64,000 bases of DNA from the NCBI RefSeq assembly GCF_013364235.1, contig NZ_CP054919.1, forward strand, positions 6,201,001-6,265,000, written 5' to 3'. The translations under genes were made by a program, and so were the position numbers. The DNA comes from Kitasatospora sp. NA04385. GTDB taxonomy: Bacteria > Actinomycetota > Actinomycetes > Streptomycetales > Streptomycetaceae. A model generated the notes under the pieces. That model saw only the letters and a list, made by a program, of their open reading frames with translations. It was not told where the DNA came from and searched no databases. Of this stretch, positions 53,016 through 62,169 are shown in pieces; within the stretch, counting starts at the first letter, position 1; the number at the start of each line of letters is the position of its first letter.

Positions 53016-54361
53016 CGCTCCGTCGGACCCCCACGGGCTTGGCACCGTTCCGGGCGCCGTTCGACCGGTGGCGGGAGCGGGACGTCCTCCTCAGGGACGG
53101 CGCCCTCGCCCTGGCGCTCGCCCTGGCGGCCTTCGTACCGACCCTGTCCGGCATCGGCGCGCAGATCGGCGACCTGCCCGCGCGCCCGGCCGACCCGCTG
53201 GGCACCGGGCTGGTCCTGGCCCACGCCCTGCCGCTGACGGTCCGTCGGCGGTGGCCCGCGGCCTGCCTGGCCGCCGTCGCGGCGGCGTTCGCCGTGCACC
53301 AGGCGCTGGGTTACGGCACCACGTTCGCGAGCGTCGGGCTGTACCTGGCCCTGTACTCCGCCGGGGCCCACCAGGTCCGCCGCCGTCCGGCCCTGGCCGT
53401 CGCGACGGGCGCGGGCGGCGCGGCGCTGGCCGTCGTCCTGCACCGCCTCGGCTCGCCCCAGTCGGTGCCGGACTACCTGGCGTTCTTCCTGATCCTGGCC
53501 GGGTTCTGGCTGGTGGGCAGCACGGTGCGCGCACGGCGGGCGGCGGAGGCGCGGCGGCGGCGGGCGGACGCCGAGGCCGCCACCGTCACCGAGCGGGCGC
53601 GGATCGCCCGCGAACTGCACGACGTGGTCACCCACCACGTGACGGCCATGGTGGTCCAGGCCGACGCGGCCCAGTTCCTGATCGCCTCCGCACCGGAACG
53701 CGCCGCGGAGGGGCTGGCGGCCGTCAGCGACACCGGCCGACGGGCGCTGACCGAACTGCGGTACCTGCTGGGCGTCCTGGAGGCGACTGGCGACTCCGCG
53801 AGCGTCGGCTCCGCGAGCGTCGGCTCTGCGACGGGCGGTTCCGCGACGGGCGGTGCCGCTGCCGACGGTGCCGCTGCCGACGGTTTCGCGGCCGATGACC
53901 GGGCGCCCGCCCCGGGCCGGGTGGGGGACCTGGTCGAGCGGGCCCGCCGGGCGGGTCAGCCGGTCGAGTTCAGCCGGCAGGGCGAGCGGCGCCCGCACGC
54001 CGTGGACGTGGAACTGGCCGCGTACCGGGTGGTGCAGGAGGCGCTCACCAACGCCCTCAAGCACGCCCCGGGCGAGCCGACCCGGGTCCTGCTCCGGTAC
54101 GGCGACGGGCAGGTGCGGATCGAGGTCGTCACGGACGGGCCCGCCACCGTCCCGGCCGCACGCGGGGCCTCCAGGCCCGGGCCCGGGGCCGTCGCCGGGG
54201 GCGGTGCCGTCGGGCCCGGGGTCGTCGCCGGGGGCGGACGGGGACTGACCGGGCTGCGGGCCCGGGTGCGGATGCTCGATGGTGAACTTGAGGCCGGTCC
54301 CCTACCCGAGGGCGGGTTCGAGGTCCGTGCCGTGATCCCGTCCGACCCCCTCCAGGAGTGA
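53012..54361 (+). CDS. HisKA_3-type sensor histidine kinase
   Basis: The 449-residue kinase has about five N-terminal membrane segments without a clear extracellular domain. The phospho-acceptor is His203 in RELHDVVTHHVT. The ATPase domain has its N box in VVQEALTNALKHAPG and a G box in GGGRGLTGLRARV. Two repeat-rich inserts interrupt it: SASVG/SATGG/AAADG units at about residues 260-290 and a Gly/Ala/Pro stretch before the G box. It phosphorylates the NarL-type regulator encoded four bases downstream and overlaps the CPBP gene upstream. Confidence 0.92.
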   Translation: MTLRRTPTGLAPFRAPFDRWRERDVLLRDGALALALALAAFVPTLSGIGAQIGDLPARPADPLGTGLVLAHALPLTVRRRWPAACLAAVAAAFAVHQALGYGTTFASVGLYLALYSAGAHQVRRRPALAVATGAGGAALAVVLHRLGSPQSVPDYLAFFLILAGFWLVGSTVRARRAAEARRRRADAEAATVTERARIARELHDVVTHHVTAMVVQADAAQFLIASAPERAAEGLAAVSDTGRRALTELRYLLGVLEATGDSASVGSASVGSATGGSATGGAAADGAAADGFAADDRAPAPGRVGDLVERARRAGQPVEFSRQGERRPHAVDVELAAYRVVQEALTNALKHAPGEPTRVLLRYGDGQVRIEVVTDGPATVPAARGASRPGPGAVAGGGAVGPGVVAGGGRGLTGLRARVRMLDGELEAGPLPEGGFEVRAVIPSDPLQE

Positions 54362-54365
54362 CCCC

Positions 54366-55058
54366 GTGAGCGACGCACCGTCACCGATCCGCGTGCTCGT
54401 CTGCGACGACCAGGCGCTGGTGCGGACCGGCTACGTCACGATCTTCTCGGCGCAGCCCGACCTGGAGGTGGTCGGGGAGGCCGAGAACGGCCACGAGGCG
54501 GTGCGGGCCGCGCAGCGGCTGCGCCCCGACGTGGTGGTGATGGACATCCGGATGCCGCTGCTCGACGGCATCCGGGCGACCCGCCGACTGGCCGGCCCCG
54601 GCGCCGAGGGCGCGCCGAAGGTCCTGGTCGTCACCACCTTCAACGTGGACGCCCACGTCTACGACGCGCTGCGCGCCGGGGCGAGCGGCTTCCTGCTCAA
54701 GGACGCGCCCCCGGCGGAGCTGGTCAACGGCATCCGGACCGTCGCCCGGGGCGAGGCCCTGCTGGCCCCCGCCGTCACCCGCCACCTGATCGGCCACTTC
54801 GCCGGTCACCTGCGGCCGGCCGACGCCTCCCGGACGGCCGGACAGGACGTCGTACGGGTGCTGACCCCCCGTGAGCTGGAGGTGTTCCGGCTGATCGCCG
54901 AGGGGCTGTCGAACGCGGAGATCGCGGCGGAGCTGTTCATCACGCCCGAGACCGTCAAGACCTACGTGTCGCGGATCCTGGCGAAGCTCGGCCTGCGCGA
55001 CCGCGTCCAGGCGGTCGTCCTCGCCCACCGGGCCGGACTCGCCCCCGACTCGCTGTGA
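54366..55058 (+). CDS. NarL/LuxR-type response regulator
   Basis: The 230-residue regulator has a receiver domain with phosphorylation site Asp60 in VVMDIRMP and Lys in FLLKDAPP, and a LuxR-type HTH (LTPRELEVFRLIAEGLSNAE and TVKTYVSRILAKLGLRDRVQ). GTG 54366 starts four bases after the kinase stop. It would bind DNA after transfer from the kinase; likely targets include its own operon with the CPBP protease. A cruciform-like terminator follows. Confidence 0.95.
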   Translation: MSDAPSPIRVLVCDDQALVRTGYVTIFSAQPDLEVVGEAENGHEAVRAAQRLRPDVVVMDIRMPLLDGIRATRRLAGPGAEGAPKVLVVTTFNVDAHVYDALRAGASGFLLKDAPPAELVNGIRTVARGEALLAPAVTRHLIGHFAGHLRPADASRTAGQDVVRVLTPRELEVFRLIAEGLSNAEIAAELFITPETVKTYVSRILAKLGLRDRVQAVVLAHRAGLAPDSL

Positions 55059-55098
55059 GCACCGCGCGGCCGGGGCGAGGCCCCGCGACCGCGGTGCT
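55058..55098. terminator. Bidirectional terminator between response regulator and HD gene
   Basis: AGCACCGCG (55058-55066) pairs with CGCGGTGCT (55090-55098), with an inner GGGGC/GCCCC hairpin. It fills the gap between the two convergent stops. Confidence 0.75.
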
Positions 55099-55779
55099 TC
55101 AGGGGACGGGGTGAACGGGCGGTGCGGGCGGGGTGGCGCGGGGGAGCCAGCCGTTGTCGGTGCCGGTGCGGATCAGGGTGCGGGCGTAGTCCCACAGGTC
55201 GGCGGAGGAGTCGCCGATGACGGACTTGCGGGCCAGGACGTCCGCGTCGGTGACCCCCGGGGTGCGCCAAGTGCCGCCGCGGTTGCCGTAGTTGAGCAGG
55301 AGCGGCTGGAGGCGGTCCATCGCCTTGGCGAACCGGGCCTCGGGGCTGACGCGCGCCTCGAACTCGTCCCAGAGGGCGCGGAAGTGGTCGCGCTGGTCGT
55401 CGGGCAGGATCGCGAACAGCCGGTCGGCGGCCCGGCGTTCGCGCTCCTCCTGGTCGGCGGCGCCCGCGGAGTCGTACAGGAAGGTGTCCCCGGCGTAGAT
55501 CTCCACCAGGTCGTGCAGCACGACCATGGCGAGCGCCCGGGCCGGGTCGACGGGCTCGTCCGCGTACTCGGCGAGGACCAGCGTCATCAGGGCCAGGTGC
55601 CAGGAGTGCTCGGCGTCGTTCTCGCGCCGGTCGGCGGCCAGCAGCGGGCTCCGTCGGAGGACCTCCTTGAGCTGGTCCACCTCGATGATGAACTCGATCT
55701 GGCGGCGCAGCCGTTCGGGCGTTCCGGCGGGCTGCGGCACGGACGCGGCGAAGGCCGGCGGCTGGTGGTCGCTGGTCAT
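55099..55779 (-). CDS. HD-domain hydrolase, YfbR-like
   Basis: The 226-residue protein has an HD metal-binding domain: H-HD-D pattern in ENDAEHSWHLALMTL, VVLHDLVEIYAGDTF and FAKAMDRLQPLL. Similar proteins hydrolyse deoxynucleoside 5'-monophosphates or related phosphates. ATG 55779 follows GGAAGG and avoids an upstream stretch that is not protein-like. It is a stand-alone gene divergent from the LPMO gene. The exact substrate is unknown. Confidence 0.88.
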   Translation of the reverse strand: MTSDHQPPAFAASVPQPAGTPERLRRQIEFIIEVDQLKEVLRRSPLLAADRRENDAEHSWHLALMTLVLAEYADEPVDPARALAMVVLHDLVEIYAGDTFLYDSAGAADQEERERRAADRLFAILPDDQRDHFRALWDEFEARVSPEARFAKAMDRLQPLLLNYGNRGGTWRTPGVTDADVLARKSVIGDSSADLWDYARTLIRTGTDNGWLPRATPPAPPVHPVP

Positions 55780-55943
55780 GGTGAGCCTTCCGGTGCCGGT
55801 CCGGTGCGGCGCCGGCGGGACGGAGCAGGGGTGCACGAACAGGCTACCCGCGGGAACGCCCGGAAGCCGGCTCGTCGGGGCCGGGGTGTCGGGTCGGGCG
55901 GGCGTTCGTTTACAGGGGCTTGACAGGTCGTTACTTTGGGCCT

Positions 55944-55957
55944 TGGGAGCGCTCCCA
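55944..55957. promoter_or_regulatory. CebR-type operator
   Basis: The perfect 14-bp palindrome TGGGAGCGCTCCCA is the known binding site of the cellobiose-responsive LacI regulator CebR in Streptomyces. It lies 105 bases before the LPMO start. A TTGACA box at 55920-55925 is just upstream. Confidence 0.88.
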
Positions 55958-56061
55958 GAAATCCTTCCGCTCATGGCATGAGCATGGCTTTTCCCCAGTC
56001 AGACGGCCTGCCCGGCCGGGGCGTGCGGGCGGGCCCCTTCCACCGAGGCGGTGAAAGTTTC

Positions 56062-57234
<1,173 letters not shown>

Positions 57235-57335
57235 CCCCGCGTCCCGGGTCCGGGCCCGCCGCAGCCCGCGGCGGGCCCGGGCCCGGGGCCCCGCACGACC
57301 CACGGACCGGAACCGACGACACGAGGAGGTTCGAC

Positions 57336-58580
57336 ATGGTGCACGACGGAGCGAGGACGTACGGAAGTCGGCGCGGACGGGGAGCGGTGCTCGCCGTGCT
57401 CGCGGTGGTGCTCGGGCTGCTGGCCGGGTTCGGGCAGGGCCCGGCACCGGCCTGGGGCGCGGGGGGCGCGGCCTGCCGGGTCTCCTGGGTGGGCAACGAG
57501 TGGACCGGCGGCTTCACCGCGCAGGTGACCGTCACCAACACGGGTGCGGCGGTCGGCAGTTGGAAGCTGAGCTGGACGTTCGCGGCCGGCCAGCAGGTGA
57601 CCTCGGGCTGGAACGCGCAGCTCAGCCAGAGCGGCACCGCCGTCACGGCGAGCAGCCTGAGCTACAACGGGACGGTGGCGAGCGGGAGTTCGGTGTCCTT
57701 CGGACTGCAGGGCACCTGGTCGGGCAGCGACCCGGCCCCCGCCGACTTCGCCTTCAACGGCGCCTCCTGCCAAGGGGGTTCGGGCACCCCCACGCCCACG
57801 CCGACCCCGTCCCCGACGCCCACCCCCACGCCGCCCGCGAGCCCGAGTCCGTCCCCGTCCCCGACGCCCACCCCCACGCCGACGCCCACCGGAGGCTGCT
57901 TCGGGGCCGTGGTCTGCTCGGGCTTCGAGGACCAGAGCGGCAGCACCCTGACCGGGGACTGGACCGTCGCCGCCCCCGACTGCGCGGGCGCCGGCACGGT
58001 GACCGTGGACACCTCGGTGGCCCACGGCGGCAGCCGTTCGCTGCGGGTCGACGGCCGGGCCGGCTACTGCAACCACGTGTTCGCGGCGACCACCAAGGAC
58101 GTCTCCGCGGTCGGTCCGGTGGTGTACGCCAGGTACTGGGTGCGCCACACCACCGCGCTGCCCGCCGACCACATCGCGATGGTCACCATGGCCGACGCCG
58201 CCAACGGCGGCAAGCACCTGCGGCTGGGCGGACAGAACGGTGCGCTGCAGTGGAACCGGGAGTCCGACGACGCCACGCTGCCCGCGCAGAGCCCGGTCGG
58301 CGTCGCGCAGAGCCTGCCGCTGCCGGTGGGCCAGTGGGTCTGCGTCCGGTTCGCCGTCGACACCACCAAGCAGTCCATGGACACCTGGCTGAACGACCAG
58401 CAGGTGCCCGGCCTGCACGACGACGGCGTCCCCACCGCCGACATCGACCAGCAGTGGCTCACCCGCACCACCGCCCCCCGCCCGGTCACCCTGGACCTCG
58501 GCTGGGAGGCGTACGGCAACGGCGCCGACACCCTCTGGTACGACGACGTGGCCCTGGGCTCGGCACCGATCGCCTGCTGA
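57336..58580 (+). CDS. Secreted CBM2 protein with Cip1-like beta-jellyroll domain
   Basis: The 414-residue protein has a signal peptide ending near AWGAG, an N-terminal CBM2 (residues about 45-145, CRVSWVGNEWTGGFTAQVTV), a Pro/Thr linker, and a C-terminal domain of about 215 residues (CSGFEDQSGSTLTGDW to YDDVALGSAPIAC). The last domain resembles Cip1 of Trichoderma, a cellulose-induced protein with a lyase-like fold and uncertain role. RBS GAGGAGGT precedes ATG 57336. It follows the LPMO gene by about 100 bases and may be expressed with it. Confidence 0.82.
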   Translation: MVHDGARTYGSRRGRGAVLAVLAVVLGLLAGFGQGPAPAWGAGGAACRVSWVGNEWTGGFTAQVTVTNTGAAVGSWKLSWTFAAGQQVTSGWNAQLSQSGTAVTASSLSYNGTVASGSSVSFGLQGTWSGSDPAPADFAFNGASCQGGSGTPTPTPTPSPTPTPTPPASPSPSPSPTPTPTPTPTGGCFGAVVCSGFEDQSGSTLTGDWTVAAPDCAGAGTVTVDTSVAHGGSRSLRVDGRAGYCNHVFAATTKDVSAVGPVVYARYWVRHTTALPADHIAMVTMADAANGGKHLRLGGQNGALQWNRESDDATLPAQSPVGVAQSLPLPVGQWVCVRFAVDTTKQSMDTWLNDQQVPGLHDDGVPTADIDQQWLTRTTAPRPVTLDLGWEAYGNGADTLWYDDVALGSAPIAC

Positions 58581-58590
58581 CCCGTTCCGC

Positions 58591-58629
58591 GGCGACCGCC
58601 GCCCGGACGACCACCGGGCGTCGGTCGCC
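58591..58629. terminator. Strong terminator after the CBM2 protein gene
   Basis: GGCGACCG (58591-58598) pairs with CGGTCGCC (58622-58629), and CGCCCGG pairs with CCGGGCG inside, with one mismatch between the stems and a 7-base loop. Confidence 0.85.
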
Positions 58630-58693
58630 GCCCGCTGACCGCAGCCCGTCGCCCGGCGGTCCGCCGCCACCGGCCGGCTCGGGGTGCCGGTGC

Positions 58694-59152
58694 TCAGCGG
58701 CGGCGGCGGACCCAGTAGGCGTAGGTGACGGCCAGCAGCATCGGTCCCCACAGGACCATGACGCCCTGGCAGCTCTCGCCCAGCACCTGCCAACCGGTGC
58801 CGGTGTACTGGAGGTTGGTGCCCAGGCCGAAGACCGCCAGGACCCAGCCGACCAGCAGCCAGGTCAGCACCAGCCCGCAGAGGGCGGCCGGGACGACCGC
58901 CGCGAGCGGCGGTATCCGGCGGCCGCCGATCAGGGGGAGCCGGTGGGGCAGCACCTCGCCCCAGCCGCGGACCAGACCGACACAGAGCAGGGCCAGACAC
59001 TCCGACACGGTGCTCAGGGTCAGGACGTACGGCATGCTGACCCGCCAGTCGAAGGACTCGTGCTGCACCGTTCCCATGGTGAAGCCGAAGGCGAACGGCA
59101 GCCGCCACAGGTACCCGGGCAGCCCCACCCAGGGGATGGCCCGGGCGGTCAC
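58694..59152 (-). CDS. Integral membrane protein of unknown function, uncertain start
   Basis: The product of at least 152 residues has about four membrane segments, with LPFAFGFTMGTVQHESFDWR, LTLSTVSECLALLCVGLVRG, GGRRIPPLAAVVPAAL and GPMLLAVTYAYWVRRRR. It resembles uncharacterised actinobacterial membrane proteins. GTG 59152 is the only usual start before the first helix, but no good ribosome site precedes it. The frame stays open and protein-like (AGAHPRWAAV) upstream, almost to the xylanase stop at 59242. The true N-terminus may have been lost next to the duplicated CBM2 module. Confidence 0.6.
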   Translation of the reverse strand: MTARAIPWVGLPGYLWRLPFAFGFTMGTVQHESFDWRVSMPYVLTLSTVSECLALLCVGLVRGWGEVLPHRLPLIGGRRIPPLAAVVPAALCGLVLTWLLVGWVLAVFGLGTNLQYTGTGWQVLGESCQGVMVLWGPMLLAVTYAYWVRRRR

Positions 59153-59241
59153 GGCCGCCCAGCGCGGGTGAGCCCCGGCCGAAAGGCCGCCGGGCGCGTC
59201 CGCCGACGCGTCCGACGGCCGGGGGTGGCCGGGTGGCGGGG

Positions 59242-59504
59242 TCAGCCGGTGGTGCAGGTGGCGGTGGGCCAGGTGGTGGAGCCGTTCTTCATGATGGTCA
59301 TGCCCCAGGTGTTGCCGGAGCCGTTGGGGGTGGCGACGAGGGTCTGGGCGTCGGGGTAGCTGGCGTTGGTGTTCCAGGTGGAGCTGACCTTCTCGGGGCT
59401 GGGCACCTTGACGGTGACCTTCCAGTTGCTGGAGCCGGTGACGCTGACGTTGAGGTTGTAGCGGTCGCTCCAGGAGCTGCCGGCGGAGAGCGCCGCAGTG
59501 CAAC
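59242..59504. repeat. Direct repeat encoding a CBM2 module, copy 1
   Basis: This stretch of about 263 bp recurs at 60647-60909 in the same orientation. The first 122 bases are identical and the rest differ at a limited number of positions. It encodes the CBM2 end of the xylanase. Confidence 0.9.
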
Positions 59505-60189
59505 TCCCGTTGCCGTCGCCGCCCGTACCGCCGCCACCGGTGGAGGTGCCCAGGGTGAGGTTGGAGCTGCCGCTGCTCTGGTAGCCCTCGGTGGCGAGGA
59601 TCTCGTAGTTCATGCTGCCGAGGTTCATGCCGTACTTGGCCCAGGCGTCGAAGTGGTTGCCGACGGTGATGGTGCCGCCGGTGCGCTTGGACTGGCGGAC
59701 GCTCCAGTACTGGTTGAAGGTCTTGTTGCCCTCGATGGAGGGGGCGTTGGTGCGGGTGGTCTCGTAGATGTCGTAGGTGCCGCCGTCGCTGGTGACGGTG
59801 CCCTTGTAGGTGCCGGTGGGCTTGTAGGAGCCGTAGTTCTCGACCACGTAGTACTCGACCAGCGGGTTGGTGGTCCAGCCGTACAGCGACAGGTAGGCGT
59901 TGCCGCTGGTGCTCCAGGTGCCCGAGTACGTCACCGGGTTGCGCGAACCGGTGCTCCAGCCCTTGCCGGCGACGAAGTTGCCGGCGTTGGTCCAGGAGGT
60001 GCTGTAGTTGCCGCCGCCGTTCAGGGACATCGAGGCCGAGCCGCTGCCCTCGGTCCAGAACGAGTAGAAGTACCCGCCGTCGCTGCCGGTCTGGTTGGTG
60101 GTGACCGTCGCGGCGTCGGCCGTGCCGGGCAGCAGGACGACGGCGGCGAGGGCCAGCGGGAGGACGCGGAGCTTGTGGGGGAGTTTCAC
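59242..60189 (-). CDS. xlnB: GH11 endo-1,4-beta-xylanase with CBM2
   Basis: The 315-residue secreted enzyme has a signal peptide ending near ADA, a GH11 jellyroll with the two catalytic glutamates in EYYVVENYG (nucleophile) and ILATEGYQSSG (acid/base), a Gly/Thr linker, and a C-terminal CBM2-type module from CTAALSAGSSWSDRYN. Domain order and the neighbouring esterase match the xlnB-axeA pair of Streptomyces lividans. GTG 60189 is the start. A palindrome of the CGAAA-N-TTTCG type lies 256 bases upstream, suggesting its own regulated promoter. Confidence 0.93.
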   Translation of the reverse strand: MKLPHKLRVLPLALAAVVLLPGTADAATVTTNQTGSDGGYFYSFWTEGSGSASMSLNGGGNYSTSWTNAGNFVAGKGWSTGSRNPVTYSGTWSTSGNAYLSLYGWTTNPLVEYYVVENYGSYKPTGTYKGTVTSDGGTYDIYETTRTNAPSIEGNKTFNQYWSVRQSKRTGGTITVGNHFDAWAKYGMNLGSMNYEILATEGYQSSGSSNLTLGTSTGGGGTGGDGNGSCTAALSAGSSWSDRYNLNVSVTGSSNWKVTVKVPSPEKVSSTWNTNASYPDAQTLVATPNGSGNTWGMTIMKNGSTTWPTATCTTG

Positions 60190-60444
60190 GAGGCGATCCG
60201 TTCTGTGGGTGGGTGGAGGAACGGGGCTGTGGGGGGCTCGGCGACAGTGTTGAGCGGTGGCTGACGGGCTGTCAACGCTTTCGACTATGTTTCCGAATGC
60301 GTCGGTGGTAAGGAAGTTGAGCTTACGTCAGTAAATCCGCTGGTCGGCGCCGGTAGTGTCGGGAGGGGGAGGGATGGTCGAACATCTCGCCCCGCGCGTT
60401 CGATGGCGGCGGGCGGTGCGATGGGGCATAGTTTTCGGCAAGAA

Positions 60445-60465
60445 GGCTTCGAAAATTTCGAAGCC
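60445..60465. promoter_or_regulatory. Perfect palindrome, candidate xylan-regulon operator
   Basis: Ten-base arms around a single A contain CTTCGAAAATTTCGAAG, a CGAAA-N-TTTCG motif of the kind described for xylan-gene regulators in Streptomyces. It lies in the 457-bp gap between axeA and xlnB. A TTGACA box on the minus strand is at 60270-60275. No gene is seen in the gap. Confidence 0.7.
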
Positions 60466-60646
60466 GGGAGGGGCTGGGCTGAGCCGGAGGGTGGTGGCCG
60501 GGGCCGCTGAAAGCGGATTGCCGAGCGGAGGGGATGTGCACCTCCCTGCGTCGGACAGATACGTACACGGCTGAACTTTTCCGCCTTTCCCGCACGCCCC
60601 GGAAAAGGCCTCTTCCGGCTGCCCGGAATTCGGTGGGACCGGCGTT

Positions 60647-60909
60647 TCAGCCGGTGGTGCAGGTGGCGGTGGGCCAGGTGGTGGAGCCGTTCTTCATGAT
60701 GGTCATGCCCCAGGTGTTGCCGGAGCCGTTGGGGGTGGCGACGAGGGTCTGGGCGTCGGGGTAGCTGGTGGTGGCGTTCCAGGTGGAGCTGACCTTCTCG
60801 GGGCTGGGCACCTTGACGGTGACCTTCCAGCTGTTGGCGCCGGAGACCGTGACGTTGAGGTTGTAGCGGTCGCTCCAGGAGCTGCCGGCGGAGAGCGCCG
60901 CGGTGCAAC
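60647..60909. repeat. Direct repeat encoding a CBM2 module, copy 2
   Basis: This is the second copy of the 59242-59504 sequence. It starts at the stop codon of the esterase, as copy 1 starts at the stop codon of the xylanase. Confidence 0.9.
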
Positions 60910-61687
60910 TCCCGCCACCCGTACCGCCCGTGCCACCGCCCGTGCCGCCACCGGTGCCGCCGCCCGTACCGCCGCCCGTGCCGCCGCCGTTGTCGGTCGG
61001 GGCGACGGCGCGGCCGGTCTGCGGGGAGATCATGCCGGCGCACAGGCCGCGGGCGGCCAGGTTCTGGGCGATCTGCGGGATGGCGGCGAGGGTGTTGGCG
61101 GGCCACTCGTGCATCAGGATCACCTGGCCGTTGCCCAGGCGGCCGACGGCCTGGACGATCGCGGCGGTGCTCGCGCCGTTCCAGTCCTGCGAGTCGACGT
61201 CCCAGATCACCTCGGTCAGGCCGTACTTGGCCTCGACGGACTTCAGCGTCGCGTTGGTCTCGCCGTACGGCGGGCGGAACAGCTTCGGGGTGCCGCCGCC
61301 CGCGTTGGCGATGGCGGACTGGGTGGTGCCGACCTCGGAGTCGATCTGCGCCTGGCTCTGCTGGACCAGGTGCGGGTGGGTGTAGCTGTGGTTGCCGATC
61401 CACATGCCGGCGGCGAGCTCGGCCCTGACCTGGGCGGGGTACGCGGCGGCGTACTGGCCCTCGTTGAACACGGTGCCCCGCAGGCCGTTGTGCTGGAGGG
61501 CGCTCAGCAGGGCGGGGGTGTGGTCGTTGGAGGGGCCGTCGTCGAAGGTGAGTCCGACGTAGCCGGTGCAGCCGGCGGCCCGGGCGGGGGCGGGGTCGAG
61601 TGCGGTGGCGGTCAGTGCGGCGGCCGCGGTGGCGGCGACGGCCAGGGCCGCGATCAGCGGGCGCGGCGCGAGCGTGGTGATGCGCAT
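60647..61687 (-). CDS. axeA: CE4 acetylxylan esterase with CBM2
   Basis: The 346-residue secreted protein has a signal peptide ending near ARAAG, a NodB/CE4 polysaccharide deacetylase domain with metal-site motifs TFDDGPS and NHSYTHPHL, catalytic segments RPPYGE and IWDVDSQDW, and the end ILMHEW. A Gly/Thr repeat linker (GGGTGGG units) and a CBM2-type module follow. It would remove acetyl groups from xylan and so assist the xylanase downstream. The arrangement matches axeA/xlnB of S. lividans. ATG 61687 follows GAGGAG. Confidence 0.93.
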   Translation of the reverse strand: MRITTLAPRPLIAALAVAATAAAALTATALDPAPARAAGCTGYVGLTFDDGPSNDHTPALLSALQHNGLRGTVFNEGQYAAAYPAQVRAELAAGMWIGNHSYTHPHLVQQSQAQIDSEVGTTQSAIANAGGGTPKLFRPPYGETNATLKSVEAKYGLTEVIWDVDSQDWNGASTAAIVQAVGRLGNGQVILMHEWPANTLAAIPQIAQNLAARGLCAGMISPQTGRAVAPTDNGGGTGGGTGGGTGGGTGGGTGGTGGGSCTAALSAGSSWSDRYNLNVTVSGANSWKVTVKVPSPEKVSSTWNATTSYPDAQTLVATPNGSGNTWGMTIMKNGSTTWPTATCTTG

Positions 61688-61826
61688 GGGGGTGCGACTC
61701 CTCGTGGTTCGCTGGGGAGCCCGGGAGGCGGATGGAACCGGCTGCCCGGCTCGACGGTGGTCGGCGGGACGGCGGCCGACGTCGAAGAGTTTTGACCCGG
61801 GCAGTTCGGGTGTCAATGTTCAGGTT

Positions 61827-61835
61827 GAAACTTTC
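61827..61835. promoter_or_regulatory. GAAACTTTC operator-like site upstream of axeA
   Basis: GAAACTTTC, the core of the GAAA-S-TTTC motif, lies 140 bases before the axeA ATG. TTGACA on the minus strand at 61812-61817 is a possible -35 box. The remaining sequence to 62169 holds no recognisable gene. Confidence 0.5.
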
Positions 61836-62169
61836 CGGGAACATTCGGAATTCCGCCGGAATGGGGCCGGAAACACCGCCGATACCGTGCGGCGGGGGGC
61901 GGGAAGGCGGTCGACGGGCGGGCCGCCCCGGGTCCGATCGGGTTTCGGAAGCCTGGGCCGGCCGTCGGCTGGGTCCGCGCCGTTGCGGGCCGACGGCCGG
62001 TCGGCCCGTCCCCGCGGGTCCGCCCGCCCGCGCCCCGGGCGGGGTGCGGGCGGCGCGGCGTGGGGACGGGGTACCGCGGACCGGGCGGGCGAAGCGGGGT
62101 GCCGCCCGGGCGGCGGAGTCGGGGTGGAGCGGGGTGGTCGAGGGGCGGAGCGGGTCAGGCCAGACCGGG

